NCBI GenBank assembly: GCA_928212115.1
Contig: CAKMRJ010005634.1
Span: forward strand, 259,416,561-259,480,560
Reading direction: 5' to 3'
DNA: 64,000 nucleotides
From: Lactuca virosa
Taxonomy: Eukaryota > Streptophyta > Magnoliopsida > Asterales > Asteraceae
A program made the translations under genes and the position numbers. Below, in pieces: positions 11,344 to 21,189 of the stretch (the first letter of the stretch is position 1; every line of letters begins with the position of its first letter). Below the pieces are notes generated by a model. That model was not told where the DNA came from, made no database searches, and saw nothing but the letters and a program-made list of their open reading frames with translations.

Positions 11344-12100
11344 TGTTGGATAAGGTGTCTAAGTCCATAACTATTTCTGGTATGTACTTGACCCGACCCG
11401 GCATGGTCCATTTGGGTTGCATGGCATCATGCAATTGGATAGACTAAAATGAGAGAAATAACACTTATGGTTTATTAATATATTATAAGTTCTAATATAT
11501 TAATAATATTGTTTAATTAGTTTTGATCAATAATTAATTAAGTGATCAAAATATGACTAATTAAATATATGGGTTGATTATGTAAATCATCCATAACTTG
11601 TATAGTGGGCTAAAGGCTCCATGGATTATCAAGTTGGACTAAGGTCCATAGGATGCTCCATGGATGTTCCATGGGAGTTACAAACCCATGGGTCATGGAA
11701 ATGAAGAGCCATGTTACATTAGGGTTTACATGGTGTAACCCTAATTGTAACACACTATATAAAGGACATGAAGCTCACCAAAATCGGCCACTAGAAGCAA
11801 TATAGAGGGCAAGCCGATTTCTAAGTGTGACATTCTCTCTCAAAGTTTATTCCAAGAGCATTTGATGTTGTGTGAAACATTCGAGGCATCACACTTGGGG
11901 TGCTAGGCTCTCAAGGAATCAAATCAACTACAAGGTATGTAACTCTAGCTATCTTTTATGTTTAAAACTTCCCCATGTATGCTAGATAGGATTACGAACC
12001 TTGGAAAAAGTATTTTGCATGTATTTTAGACAAACATAGATCCAAGGTTTCTAGGGTTGCATGTACACCTTAGGAGTGTTAGAATGCTCAAAACCCATCA
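11344..12100 (+). repeat. E2 3' LTR
   Basis: 757 bp, TGTTGGATAAGG...AACCCATCA. It contains the CCATGG cluster (about 11615-11700), the hairpin (11714-11752) and TATA box (11757-11764). Followed by TSD tttta (12101-12105). Confidence 0.95.
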
Positions 12101-12105
12101 TTTTA

Positions 12106-12433
12106 TTCATGAGCTAGTTAGAGGAAGTTAGCAGGAGTTCCTTTTTCACTTGATGACGGAGAGTAGTATGGATTTACCCTAGGAAAACCTAGGATGAGGT
12201 ATATCGTTGAAGCCTTATTTGTGAAAGGAAATGGTATAGATATAGAGTGATTTGGTGGAGTCAAGTCAATCCTTAAGGAAGGTACGGATAGATGTGGAAG
12301 GTCGTACGGGCCTGTACTACTGAAAGCATAGGATCCGTACTCGATTCAAGGAGAGTTGCGATGAAGCCAGGGAGCTTGTGGAGTTTGTGATTCCCTCATT
12401 TATATTCTGAAGGTTTATATGGTCTATTTTCAG
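12106..12433 (+). other. E1 leader, second part
   Basis: Resumes E1 after the E2 insertion, up to the gag ATG at 12434. No ORF or other signal seen. Confidence 0.75.
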
Positions 12434-13520
12434 TATGGTGACACTGAGAGGCAGGCCTATTGGTAGTTTCGGTGCCGGTGAGGGTTCGGGCTCAGGTTCT
12501 GGATCCGGGAAGCTCGATCACCAGACGAGGGAGTTTATCTCGTCTAAGATTACGTGCAGTATCCTTGAGCAGTCTCTTGTAATATTTGGCTCGGTCAAGG
12601 AAGGTATTCTTTGAGATTCTTGATGAAAGGTTGAGCGCCTGTCACGCAGAGATGGCAACTTTGGTTGGGTCACGTTCTTTGACCTTCGAGGAGTTTCGAG
12701 CATGTGGAGCTCCAGATTATCACGGGGAGAGGGACCCGATTGCAAGTAGGAGGTGGTTAGCAGATGTTGCTAACGCCTTCCGTACTAGTCATTATCCTGA
12801 GGGGGACAAGGTCATAGTAGCTTCCTACCTTCTAAAGGACATGGCGCGGGATTAGTGGGAGGAGGTAGGACGCGTGGTGGGTGGTAATGTTATTGATGTG
12901 ATGACCTGGGATGATTTCTCGAACAGGTTCCAAGCTGAGTTTTCACCAGTGATCGATGTGCATCAGCTAGCGTGGGAGTTTCCGGATCTTCGCCAGACTA
13001 TAGAGACAGTGGATGAGATCACTGCTATGTTCAGGGAGAGGGGGCTTCTGGTTCCACAATATGTAGAGGAAGAGGAAATGAAGAAGGCCCGGTACCATGA
13101 GATGTTGAGGAGTGACATTTGGGAGTTTATGAGCCGATCCAGCTGCAGGACGCTGGAGGATATGATATCGACGGCTAGGGAGAGGGAGATTGATTTGGAG
13201 ATGGAGAAGAATAGGAAGCCAAATTTTGCATCGAGTGACGAGGGTTCGTGAAAGAGGCCCAATGTTGTTGATTTGAGAGGGAAGGGCCAGTAGGTCCGAG
13301 GCTGCTACGGCAAGTGTGGCAGATCGTAGGAGGGGACGTGGAGGGTAGGCGGTTCTGGCTGCTTGAAGTGCGGCCGGACTGGAGATATCAGTTGGGATTC
13401 TACTGCTACCACCACCATCTCCCCGGTATCTTATACAAATTGCTTTTAGTGCAATCAGAGGGGCCACAAGAAGGCCCAATGTTCGAGTTTGGTTGCAGCA
13501 GGACTGGTGTTAGCACCCAC
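12434..13520 (+). pseudogene. gag: E1 gag (Ty3/gypsy capsid-nucleocapsid)
   Basis: ATG at 12434 starts a Gly/Ser-rich N-terminus (MVTLRGRPIGSFG). A frameshift near 12580 leads into 12586-12855 with the gypsy gag block FRACGAPDYHGERDP...WLADVANAF, a stop at 12853, then 12874-13251 in the same frame (MTWDDFSNRFQAEFSP; EMLRSDIWEF). After further damage a CCHC knuckle is visible near 13436-13480 (C-x2-C-NQRGHKKAQ-C), with one internal codon turned into TAG. This would be the RNA-packaging capsid protein; it is broken by at least three lesions. Confidence 0.9.
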
Positions 13521-14086
13521 TCCTGCGACTCTTAGGATTGCTGACAGCCACCAAGGCCGGGCAGTCGCACCAGTGGCGAAGAGCAGGTCTTTCCAGTTGA
13601 CAGCGAGGAGGCACGTGCAGCTCCCGATGTTGTGACGGGTATGTATTTTCTCCTTATCTCTTTATTTATATTGAATTGCTTGCTTATGTTTATATGTTTT
13701 ATTTTAGGGTCGTTCCTTGTGAACGATATTTATGCTCTAGTGTTTTTGATTCGGGGGCTACCCGATTTTTTTGTATCTCTTACGCTTAGAAAAAATTTTT
13801 CCGGAGCTCCGGGGGAGCTGGATTGTCCTTTAGATGTCAAGATAGCTGATGATGGTATGTTCGGGTTGCGAGGGTTCATCAGGGTTATACTCTCCAGATA
13901 TTCACTGAGCAGTATTTGGTGGATTTGGTTCCCATTTCATTGTGTGGGAACAAGGTCACCATGGGCATGAATTTGTTGAGCTGTAATGGGGCAGTGATCG
14001 ACTGTGAGTGGCAGTTGGTTCGGGTTCATACTCCAAGTGGGGGAGAGCTATTGATTCATGAGGAGTGACTGCAGCGTGGCCCGATT
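13521..14086 (+). pseudogene. pr: E1 aspartic protease region
   Basis: Follows the nucleocapsid. DNA at about 13747-13763 (ttgattcgggggctacc) encodes DSGAT but sits out of frame after a one-base loss, so the open frame reads through a degenerate sequence. Upstream is a 69-bp intron-like segment (13639-13707). The 3' part (13840-14060) retains weak similarity to the protease tail of E3. Inactive. Confidence 0.8.
13639..13707 (+). other. Putative short intron upstream of E1 protease
   Basis: Sequence runs GTATGT...TTTTATTTTAG, 69 bp, AT-rich, with no stop in the gag-pol frame. Its removal would place VTG directly beside SFLVN, the usual junction in this element type. Left in, it encodes a very hydrophobic segment (YFLLISLFILN then LLMFICFIL). 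A 60-bp counterpart sits at the same place in E3 (27667-27726). Splicing is inferred from sequence alone. Confidence 0.6.
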
Positions 14087-15570
14087 TTGTGTTCTGCAGT
14101 AAGGCCCAGATGTTATCTTCAGCAGGGTTGCTCGGGTTATGTCGTCTATATCATGGATACCCGGGATAAGGGTATGGCGACGATGGATGATATGCCGATT
14201 GTGAGAGACTTCTCAGATGTGTTTCCAGAGGATTTTTCTAGGGTGCCTCCGGAGAGGCAGGTTAAGTTCAGGATTGTTCTAGTTCCAGGTGTGGCTCCGA
14301 TAGCCAAATCACCATATCGGTTGGCTCCTCCCGAGATGCAGGAGTTGTCTACATACCTGCAGGAGCTGTTAGACAAGGGAATTATTCGATAGAGAAGTTC
14401 GTCTTGGGGAGCACCGATTCTGTTTGTGAAGAATAAGGACGGGTCTCATCGCATGTGTATCGATTACCGGGAGTTGAATAAGGTAATGGTGAAGAACCAT
14501 TATCCACTCCCGAGGTTTGATGATCTTTTCGACCAGCTTCAGGGTGCGTCTTGGTTCTCCAAGATTGATTTGCGATCGAGTTATCAATAGATACGGGTCA
14601 GGGATGAGGATGTACATAAGACAACTTTTCGGACTCGATATGGTCATTATGAGTTCGTGGTGATGCCTTTTGGGCTCACCAATGCTCCAGTCGTGTTCAT
14701 GGATCTCATTAACCGCATGTGCACACCGATGCTAGATTGGTCTGTGATTGTATTCATTGATGATATCTTGGTTTATTCCAAGACTCAGGAGCAGCATGAG
14801 GAGAACTTGAGGGAAGTGCTGGAGACATTGAGGAGGGAGAGACTTTTCATAAAGTTCTCCAAATGTGTGTTCTAATTGTGCGAGGTGCGGTTTCTGGGGC
14901 ATCTTGTCAACCACAAGGGTATTCTGGTCGATCCGGCCAAGGTTGAGGCCGTTATGCAGTGGGAGGTCCTGAAGTCTCCATATGAGATTTGGAGTTTCCT
15001 TGGTTTGGCTGGTTATTATCGAAGATTTAACCAGGATTTCTCCAAGATCGTCGTTCCTTTGACACGAATGACCAATAAGTCAGTGACATTTCATTAGGGG
15101 ACTGAGCAACAAGCAACTTTTGAGACTCTTAGACAGCGGTTGTGTGAGGCTCCGATTCTGACCCTGCCACAGAGTGTTGATAACTTTGTAGTTTATTGTG
15201 ATGCTTCAATCTCCGGTATAGAGGCAGTGTTGATGCAGCGGGGTCGTGTGATCGCTTACGCTTCGAGGCAGTTGAAGCCTCATGAGATGAACAATCCAAC
15301 ACATGATTTGGAGTTGGGAGCCATTGTTTTCACCCTCAAGATTTGTCGGCATTACCTCTATGGAGTTCGTTGTACTCTTTACATGGATCACAAGAGCCTG
15401 AGGTACCTGATCGATCATCTGAATCTGAACATGACGCAACGTTGATGGTTGGATGTGGTGAAGGATTATGATTGTTAGATCCTTTATCACCCAGGGAAGG
15501 CCAATGTGGTGGTTGATGCTCTCAGCTGCAACGTAGTCGTGGCTCCGATCAGAGACATATGTTTGAGGAT
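14087..15570 (+). pseudogene. rt-rnh: E1 reverse transcriptase and RNase H
   Basis: Gypsy RT blocks in order: DFSDVFPEDFSRVPPERQV (~14206), PYRLAPPEMQEL (~14310), a TAG at 14390 after GIIR, SWGAPILFVKNKDGS, MCIDYRELNK (~14455), KIDLRSSYQ then TAG (~14590), FVVMPFGLTNAP (~14655), catalytic FIDDILVYS (~14757), a stop at 14873, FLGHLVN and FLGLAGYYRRF (~14995). RNase H follows: VVYCDASISG (~15192), RQLKPHE, YMDHKSLRYL (~15380), a TGA at 15443 and ILYHPGKANVVVDALS. Several stops are explicable as C-to-T changes (CAG to TAG, CGA to TGA). Confidence 0.93.
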
Positions 15571-16094
15571 GACCGTGATTACTCCATTGTTGGAGTGGAT
15601 TCAGGAGGCGTAGGCCGAGGCTATAAAGGAAGAGTACTGGAAGAGTGGGAGCATTGTGGGTCAGGAGGCTTCCTTCGTTTATGATATTCGTGGATTGTTG
15701 ACTTTGCATCGATGGGTTTGGGTTCATTATTGGGGAGGTGTACGTCATATTCTGATGGAGGAGTCCCACAAGTTAAGGTTCTCCATTCATCCTGGGGTGA
15801 CAAAGATGTATATGGATATTCGTTCTGATTATTGGTGGCCCGACATGAAGCAGGATGTGATCTGCTACATGGAGCGGTGCTTGAGCTACAGGAAGGTTAA
15901 GGTCGAGCATCAACGTCCTCATAGAAAGATGTAGCCGTTGAATATTTCCATATAGAAATGGGAAGATATCACTATGGATTTTATCACGGAGCTTCCCAGG
16001 ACTGCGCATAGTGGATTCGATTTGGTTCATCGTGGATCGTTTGACCAAGAGCACACATTCCAGTCCTATTCAGGAGAGTATTTCTCCATAGAGG
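15571..16094 (+). pseudogene. int: E1 integrase, N-terminal part, cut by solo LTR B
   Basis: Carries the HHCC zinc region (HKLRFSIHPG...YWWPDMKQDV..CLSYRKVKVEHQ, about 15768-15915), in which the last Cys of the usual CLSCRKVK has become Tyr, and the first catalytic Asp in VDRLTK (~16031). Stops occur at 15611, 15932 and 15953. The reading is interrupted at 16094 by solo LTR B and continues at 19293. Confidence 0.9.
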
Positions 16095-16970
16095 TGTTGG
16101 GTTTTAAGCACTATAACACTCCTATAGTGCACATGCAACCCTAGATGCTTTGGAACTATATTTTCTCTAATTATACATGCATTTTCAAATTTCCAAAGCA
16201 TATAACTTAACTAGCATACAATTCAAAGTAACAACTAGTTAGATATCTTACCTCTTGTGTAGTTCTTGACCTTGGAAGCTTAAGCACCTCAAATGTTGTG
16301 CCTCTAATGTGTCACAAACACCAATATGCAAAAGAGGCTTAAGATAATAAGACTTGTAGCTTCAAAAATCAGTTCTATGCTCTTTTGTACATGTGTGCCA
16401 ATTTTGTCACCAAGGGGAGGCTTTTATAGTGTTTCTCAAGTCTAAGGTTTCATCCATGAAACCCTAATGCATCATGACCTTCCATATCCCTTAGGCTCCA
16501 TGGGTTAAAGCTCCATGGACTATCCATGAACCACTTAGCCCACCCTAATGGATCTTTGGCCCACACCATAAGAATAGATGATTTACATAATCAACCCCCT
16601 AGTTTTAATTAGTCACTTTTTGATCACAAAATTAATTTCCAAATTAATTCTTGACCAGCACTAACTAAATAATATAATTTCTGAATTATATTATACTTAT
16701 AATATATTAATAAATCACCAATAATCGTATTCTCAAAAGTCCATCCTATCAAATTTCACTGGTGAAGGTGTGACAACCCGAAACTTTTTCCGTTATCCTT
16801 ACCTATTTTCCGTTAATAAAATTTAGATTTTATTTATTTATTTCCGTTCACGTTAGCACTATTTTGGTCTAACGGAATATTCTAAGCTTAGTACAATCCA
16901 AGTTTGGGTCCAAGAATGAGTTTTTCCAAGTCAACGCATAGCATCCGGGCCAAACAACCCTTCGAGAGGA

Positions 16971-17024
16971 GTTTACGGCCGTAAACCTTGTTTACGACCG
17001 TAAACACTGTTCACGGCCGTAAAC
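16971..17024 (+). repeat. TTTACGGCCGTAAA palindromes upstream of the TATA box in solo LTR C
   Basis: Three 16-mers: 16971-16986 (GTTTACGGCCGTAAAC, perfect), 16990-17005 (one substitution) and 17009-17024 (one substitution). A decayed half-site follows at 17040-17051. The last full copy ends 35 bp before the TATA box at 17059. Confidence 0.95.
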
Positions 17025-17414
17025 CCTCCACCCCACCCCTTGGCTGTAAACTCACCCCTATATAAGGGATGAGTGGCCTTCATTTCTCACTTTACACACT
17101 CCAGAAGCTTTCTCTCTCTACTCTCTCTCTCTCTCTCTTTCTCTCTCTACAAACTTCGAATTCTCTCCAAGATCTTCAAGAAGTAAGTGTTTTTCCACCT
17201 TGAATGTTGTTTCAAATCCATTTCTAGTGGTAAATCCATGTTCCTATCTCATGAATCTCATCTTTTTCTAGATTTTCTCTCTCACCAAGAACACACACTA
17301 GTTCTTGGTGGCTAAAAACCTCATTTCAAGCTTCCATTACATAAGTACACTGCTCTTAGCTTGTTGGATACAAGAATCACTTGTTAAACATCTAGAAATC
17401 GTGACCAGAAGGGT

Positions 17415-17725
17415 GTTTACGGCCAAGGCAATCTCCCTTGACCGTAAACTCTATTTAAGTGGTGCAAAGTTGCCACAACACCCTCCTAAGCCTAGAAACG
17501 AGGTTTAGAACACTTCCAGAAGGCTAGAAAGGACCTTGAAACACCGAAAATCGCATCTTTCACCAAGTGTTTACGGCCGTAAACACATGGGCCATAAACC
17601 CATAGGCCGTAAACCCATGGGCCGTAAACCCATGGACCGCAAACACTTGGGCCGTAAACATATGGGTTGTAAACTCTATTGGGCTGCAAACCCTTGACCG
17701 TACACTCCTTTTACGACCGTAAACT
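17415..17725 (+). repeat. Downstream GGCCGTAAAC palindrome and tandem cluster in solo LTR C
   Basis: Includes a stretched inverted repeat at 17415-17449 (GTTTACGG...CCGTAAAC), a perfect 16-mer at 17569-17584, a 13-16-nt tandem of GGCCGTAAACCCAT units at about 17587-17690 (seven copies, some decayed) and a final copy at about 17709-17724. The apparent minus-strand ORF 17492-17689 (GPWVYG repeats) is only the translation of this tandem. Confidence 0.93.
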
Positions 17726-19292
17726 CCCCTCTTCAATCACATGTGATTCTAACACTTAGTTTTAAGTGTTTTCTAGTCCCTAAGGTGGTTTCCTTCCATA
17801 ACGAATAATGTTATGCGCTCACCTAATGTATATATGTACTTTTACTTGCTAAATAGGATCCGTTTGTGCCCGAGGCTTTATTTGACAATCAGAAATTCCT
17901 AGCAACTTACACTCGAATCCCACATCAAACAGTGAGTTCATACCCCTACGCTTTTTCCGAGTTTTTCATGTTTTCAGGGGGGAATACAAGAAAAAGTACA
18001 AGGAAACTTGTGATCAAGTTATTTTATTCTACATAAAATAATTATATGTTCAATATGCTTTTAACACAGAAAACAGTTTTTACCAAACGATTAAGAAATC
18101 AACTCGTAGAAACAATTTTCAAAACTAAAGCAAGGAATTTGTGAATCTTGTCATAAAATGTGATATTTTACAAAGGATTCATACAAAACATAAACAGGAT
18201 TTTCGGTATTATTACTTGTAAATTTGTTATTTTAAGTTGGAGACACGTCCTTGGTAACACTCCACCAGATTCGAGAGTGTAGGACTAACACTTGTAACCA
18301 GAATCTATTGTAGGGAGAGCGTGACTATTGTGTATAGATCTATACGGGACTGACTATCCCGCACCTCGCTGCTAGCTACAGTGGGACCGTCAGGTCTACG
18401 GGTGACAAAGTCATAAAAGGATACTGGCCCCGTTACGTACCATATCAAGTTCAGTGTATGGTTATAAAACTCGCAACCTAGATAACCGAGATTTACTTTT
18501 GTAATAATGAATCAAGGGAACTAACCTCAAAGTAATAACCGATTTGATTACTAGAGGGTATTAATAATACCCTTAGGATTTAGTTCACTACCTATTTATT
18601 AGTTTTATTTATATAATAAGGCTAATACATCTCACAGAGAACAAACATGGTTTTTTTTCAAGGAAACTACATCTAACTATACAAGTATGGTAGATACTCG
18701 TACACCTCAGACAAGAATATATAACCAACTATCAACTTTTAAGGAAAATATAGGATTTTCCTGGGGAGAACACAACTTTACGTAAACGAATTGTTTAACA
18801 TACAACTAGTGGTTAATCATACATCTTTCATAAGAAAATACAAGATTTTCTTAGGAAACACTTTTCAAAGGCTCAAAGAAACATTTCTTTCACCAGAACT
18901 AAACGCTTATGAACTTACCAGCTTTATGCTGATATTTTAAAACTGCTTGTATTCTCAGGGCAACAGTAGACAGGTACTCTTGCCAACTTTTGGAGAAGAC
19001 GGAGCATTTTGGAGTCACGTCTTTTACTTTTGTTATATACTGTTATGAACAAACTATGTTTTCAAACAATGTAAATATTCATATTATAATGTAATGGTTA
19101 TGTTTACTACGCTTACTATGATACAACTGTTGTGATACTACGCATGATGTCACCCCGCCCCCGGACGTTTCCGCCGTCAGTTCCGACGGTTCGGGGGTGT
19201 GACAGAAGGCAAACCCAAAAGGACCATGCTACAATCGGGTCAAGTACATACCAGATATAGTTATGGGCTTAGACACCAAATCCAACAAGAGG

Positions 19293-20236
19293 TTGGTCGC
19301 TATTTTATATGAGGGAGGTGGTGGCACGTCATGGGGTGCCGGTATCAGTGGTTTCTAACAGGGATGTTCGGTTCACTACCAGGTTTTGGAAGAGATTCCA
19401 TGACAAGTTAGGCACTAGTCTCCATTTCAGTACATCGTTCCATCCGCAGACCGATGGTCAGAGCGAGCGGACTATTCAGACCCTCGAGGATATGTGTTGC
19501 GTGCTTGTGTGTTGGACTTTGGTGGGAGTTGGGATACGTATCTTCTGTTAGCGGAATTTTCGTATAACAATGGTTATTACGCTAGCATTAATCGACCTCG
19601 TTTTGAAATGCTCTACGGGAGGAAATGGAGGACCCCGATTTGTTTGGACGAGGTCGTTCAATGGGTTATGGGGAGTACCGAGGTGGTACTCAAGACCACT
19701 GAGCTGATTCAGCAGGTTCGGAGCAGGCTTCAGACAGCTCAGATTCGACAGAAGAGTTATGCTGACAGCCGGCGGTCAGAATCAGAGTTCCAGGTGGGAG
19801 ATATGGTTCTCCTAAAGGTGTAACCTTGGAAAGGTGTCATCCGGTTCAGGAAGTGGGGCAAGTTGGGCCCCAAGTATATTGGTCCTTTTAGGGTTTTTGC
19901 TCGGGTGGGCCGAGTTGCTTATCGCTTAGATATTCCGGATGAGCTCAGTCAGATTCATAGCACGTTCCACATTTTTGAGCTGCGGAAGTGATTAGTGGAT
20001 GATTCAACAGTGGTACCATTGGAGGATATTCAGGTGGATGACCACCTGAATTATGTTGAAAGGTCGGTGGCGATTCTGGATCAGAAGACTAGAACCTTGA
20101 GGAACAAGGTTGTCAAGTTGGTGAGGTGCAATGACAGCACCACGAGGGTTCGAAGTTGACATGGGAACCCGAGGATGAGGTGAGAGAGCACTATCCAGAT
20201 TTGTTTGGGGCAACGGACTTTGAGGACGAAGTCTAA
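19293..20236 (+). pseudogene. int: E1 integrase C-terminal part and chromodomain
   Basis: Resumes the integrase after solo LTR B: REVVARHGVPVSVV, second Asp in NRDVRFTTRFW (~19360) and Glu in DGQSERTIQT (~19455). A frameshift near 19490 follows, then MLRACVLDFGGSWDTYL, the GPY/F block KLGPKYIGPFRV (~19860), and a chromodomain-like tail (VPLEDIQVDDHLNYVERSVAILD, then the WEP-type motif out of frame near 20160) ending DFEDEV (~20220). Stops at 19821, 19990 and 20157. Chromodomains in such integrases are thought to steer insertion to modified chromatin. Confidence 0.92.
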
Positions 20237-20240
20237 TTCT

Positions 20241-20253
20241 AGAGGGGGATAAT
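20241..20253 (+). other. E1 polypurine tract
   Basis: agagggggataat immediately precedes the 3' LTR start TGTAACG, the usual second-strand priming site. Confidence 0.88.
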
Positions 20254-20365
20254 TGTAACGTTTGGGAAATTCATAAGGTATTATATATATTTATCTATTT
20301 CTCTAATCATTTAAGTTGTTTTGGGCTTGGTAGATTGGACTTTTTATGTGGCTTTAGTCGAGGTC

Positions 20366-20468
20366 GTACGCTGGGCATAAGCCTGGTGTACGTGGGGCGT
20401 AGGTGGTTCAGTTGGAACGCGGAGGCATGAACGTACGCGCTGCATACAAGGATGTACGCGCAGCATAT
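20366..20468 (+). repeat. GTACGC-N3-GCGTAC palindromes upstream of the TATA box in the E1 LTR
   Basis: Four 15-mers: 20366-20380 (GTACGCTGGGCATAA), 20388-20402 (GTACGTGGGGCGTAG), 20433-20447 (GTACGCGCTGCATAC) and 20454-20468 (GTACGCGCAGCATAT). Deviations from the consensus are mostly CpG to TpG/CpA. The last ends 41 bp before the TATA box. Confidence 0.93.
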
Positions 20469-21088
20469 GTGTTCAGACCCAAAACCCTAATTTCTAGGAT
20501 TCAAGCCCTATATAATGTCACTAAGTCCCAAGTGTTAGCCTCCCTATCTGCCCCTATTGTCCAGAAACCCTAATATCGAACCATATATCATTTTTGTGTG
20601 TTCTTGACCTTATAGAGTTTATTTGTAGTAGTTTGGTGAAGAAAATTCGTGAAGAAAATTCGTTGGAGCTTTTGCTCGTAGATCCAGAAGTTTGGCACCT
20701 TCCTCGGTTGAAAAAAGGTATAAAGTCTCAATCTTGGCCTTTGAATGCTTTGATCTCTCTATGTTATGATTTATGTCTTCTTAGTCCCCAAATTTAGGTC
20801 TTAGAGTGTATGGATTACTTTAGACCCTTTGGGATGTCCTTTTTGATGTCTTTAATGGGTCTAGAATCATAAAAATGGAGCCTTGGACGCTAGTTCTCTT
20901 TCATGCATGAGTTATAGCATCTTTAGAGATTAAGAAGTTAGGTTTTTTGGTGTAAAGCTCTTTATGGCCATGGAAACCCATAAAGTTGGAGACTTTATAG
21001 TTAGAGACACTATTTAAGACCTAGATCTGATTTTGGACGTGGAGACTTAAAGGATTAAATCACGAATTAAGAATTTGGTTCAACCAGA

Positions 21089-21189
21089 ATACGCGGGACG
21101 TACTCCTCAGTACGTGGCGCGTACTCGATAATGTCCCTAATTTCCGTTTAGCTGTACCCCGGGCGTACAGCTAAGTATGCAGGGTGTAC
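21089..21189 (+). repeat. GTACGC-N3-GCGTAC palindromes downstream of the TATA box in the E1 LTR
   Basis: Four 15-mers: 21089-21103 (ATACGCGGGACGTAC), 21110-21124 (GTACGTGGCGCGTAC), 21154-21168 (GTACCCCGGGCGTAC) and 21175-21189 (GTATGCAGGGTGTAC). These would be transcribed and could fold as small hairpins. Confidence 0.93.

Larger units (their letters stand above)
896..12100 (+). mobile_element. E2: Ty1/copia LTR retrotransposon inserted in the E1 leader
   Basis: LTRs run TGTTGG...CATCA: the 5' LTR is 896-4895 (interrupted by solo LTR A) and the 3' LTR 11344-12100 (757 bp). The 5-bp TSD tttta is perfect (891-895 and 12101-12105). Inside are a PBS, a 1.5-kb leader, gag-PR-IN-RT-RH in copia order, an 850-bp 3' UTR and a PPT. 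The polyprotein has several stops and frameshifts. Solo LTR B and element E5 belong to the same LTR family. Confidence 0.96.
16769..19204 (+). mobile_element. Solo LTR C (gypsy-type, TGTGACA...TGTGACA) inside solo LTR B
   Basis: Begins TGTGACAACCCG and ends GGGGGTGTGACA, with a perfect TSD gaagg (16764-16768, 19205-19209). Promoter: TATA box tatataag at 17059-17066, then a CT-rich leader (17111-17150). Palindrome clusters flank the TATA box. The conserved box is at 18911-18978 (GAACTTACCAGCTTTATGCT...CAGGTACT). No coding capacity. Confidence 0.92.
16095..19287 (-). mobile_element. Solo LTR B (E2-family copia LTR) inserted in the E1 integrase, itself interrupted by solo LTR C
   Basis: Reverse-complement E2-type LTR: left end TGTTGGGTTTTAAGC (LTR 3' end), right end ...AAATCCAACA. 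A perfect 5-bp TSD agagg lies at 16090-16094 and 19288-19292. Only LTR sequence is present, with no PBS, PPT or coding, so it is a solo LTR left by LTR-LTR recombination. Without solo LTR C (16769-19204) it is about 750 bp, matching the 757-bp E2 LTR. Confidence 0.95.

Noticed and set aside
17492..17689. Minus-strand ORF with GPWVYG repeats, like a structural protein
   Set aside because: It is the antisense translation of the GGCCGTAAACCCAT tandem in solo LTR C; no start context or homologous protein feature.
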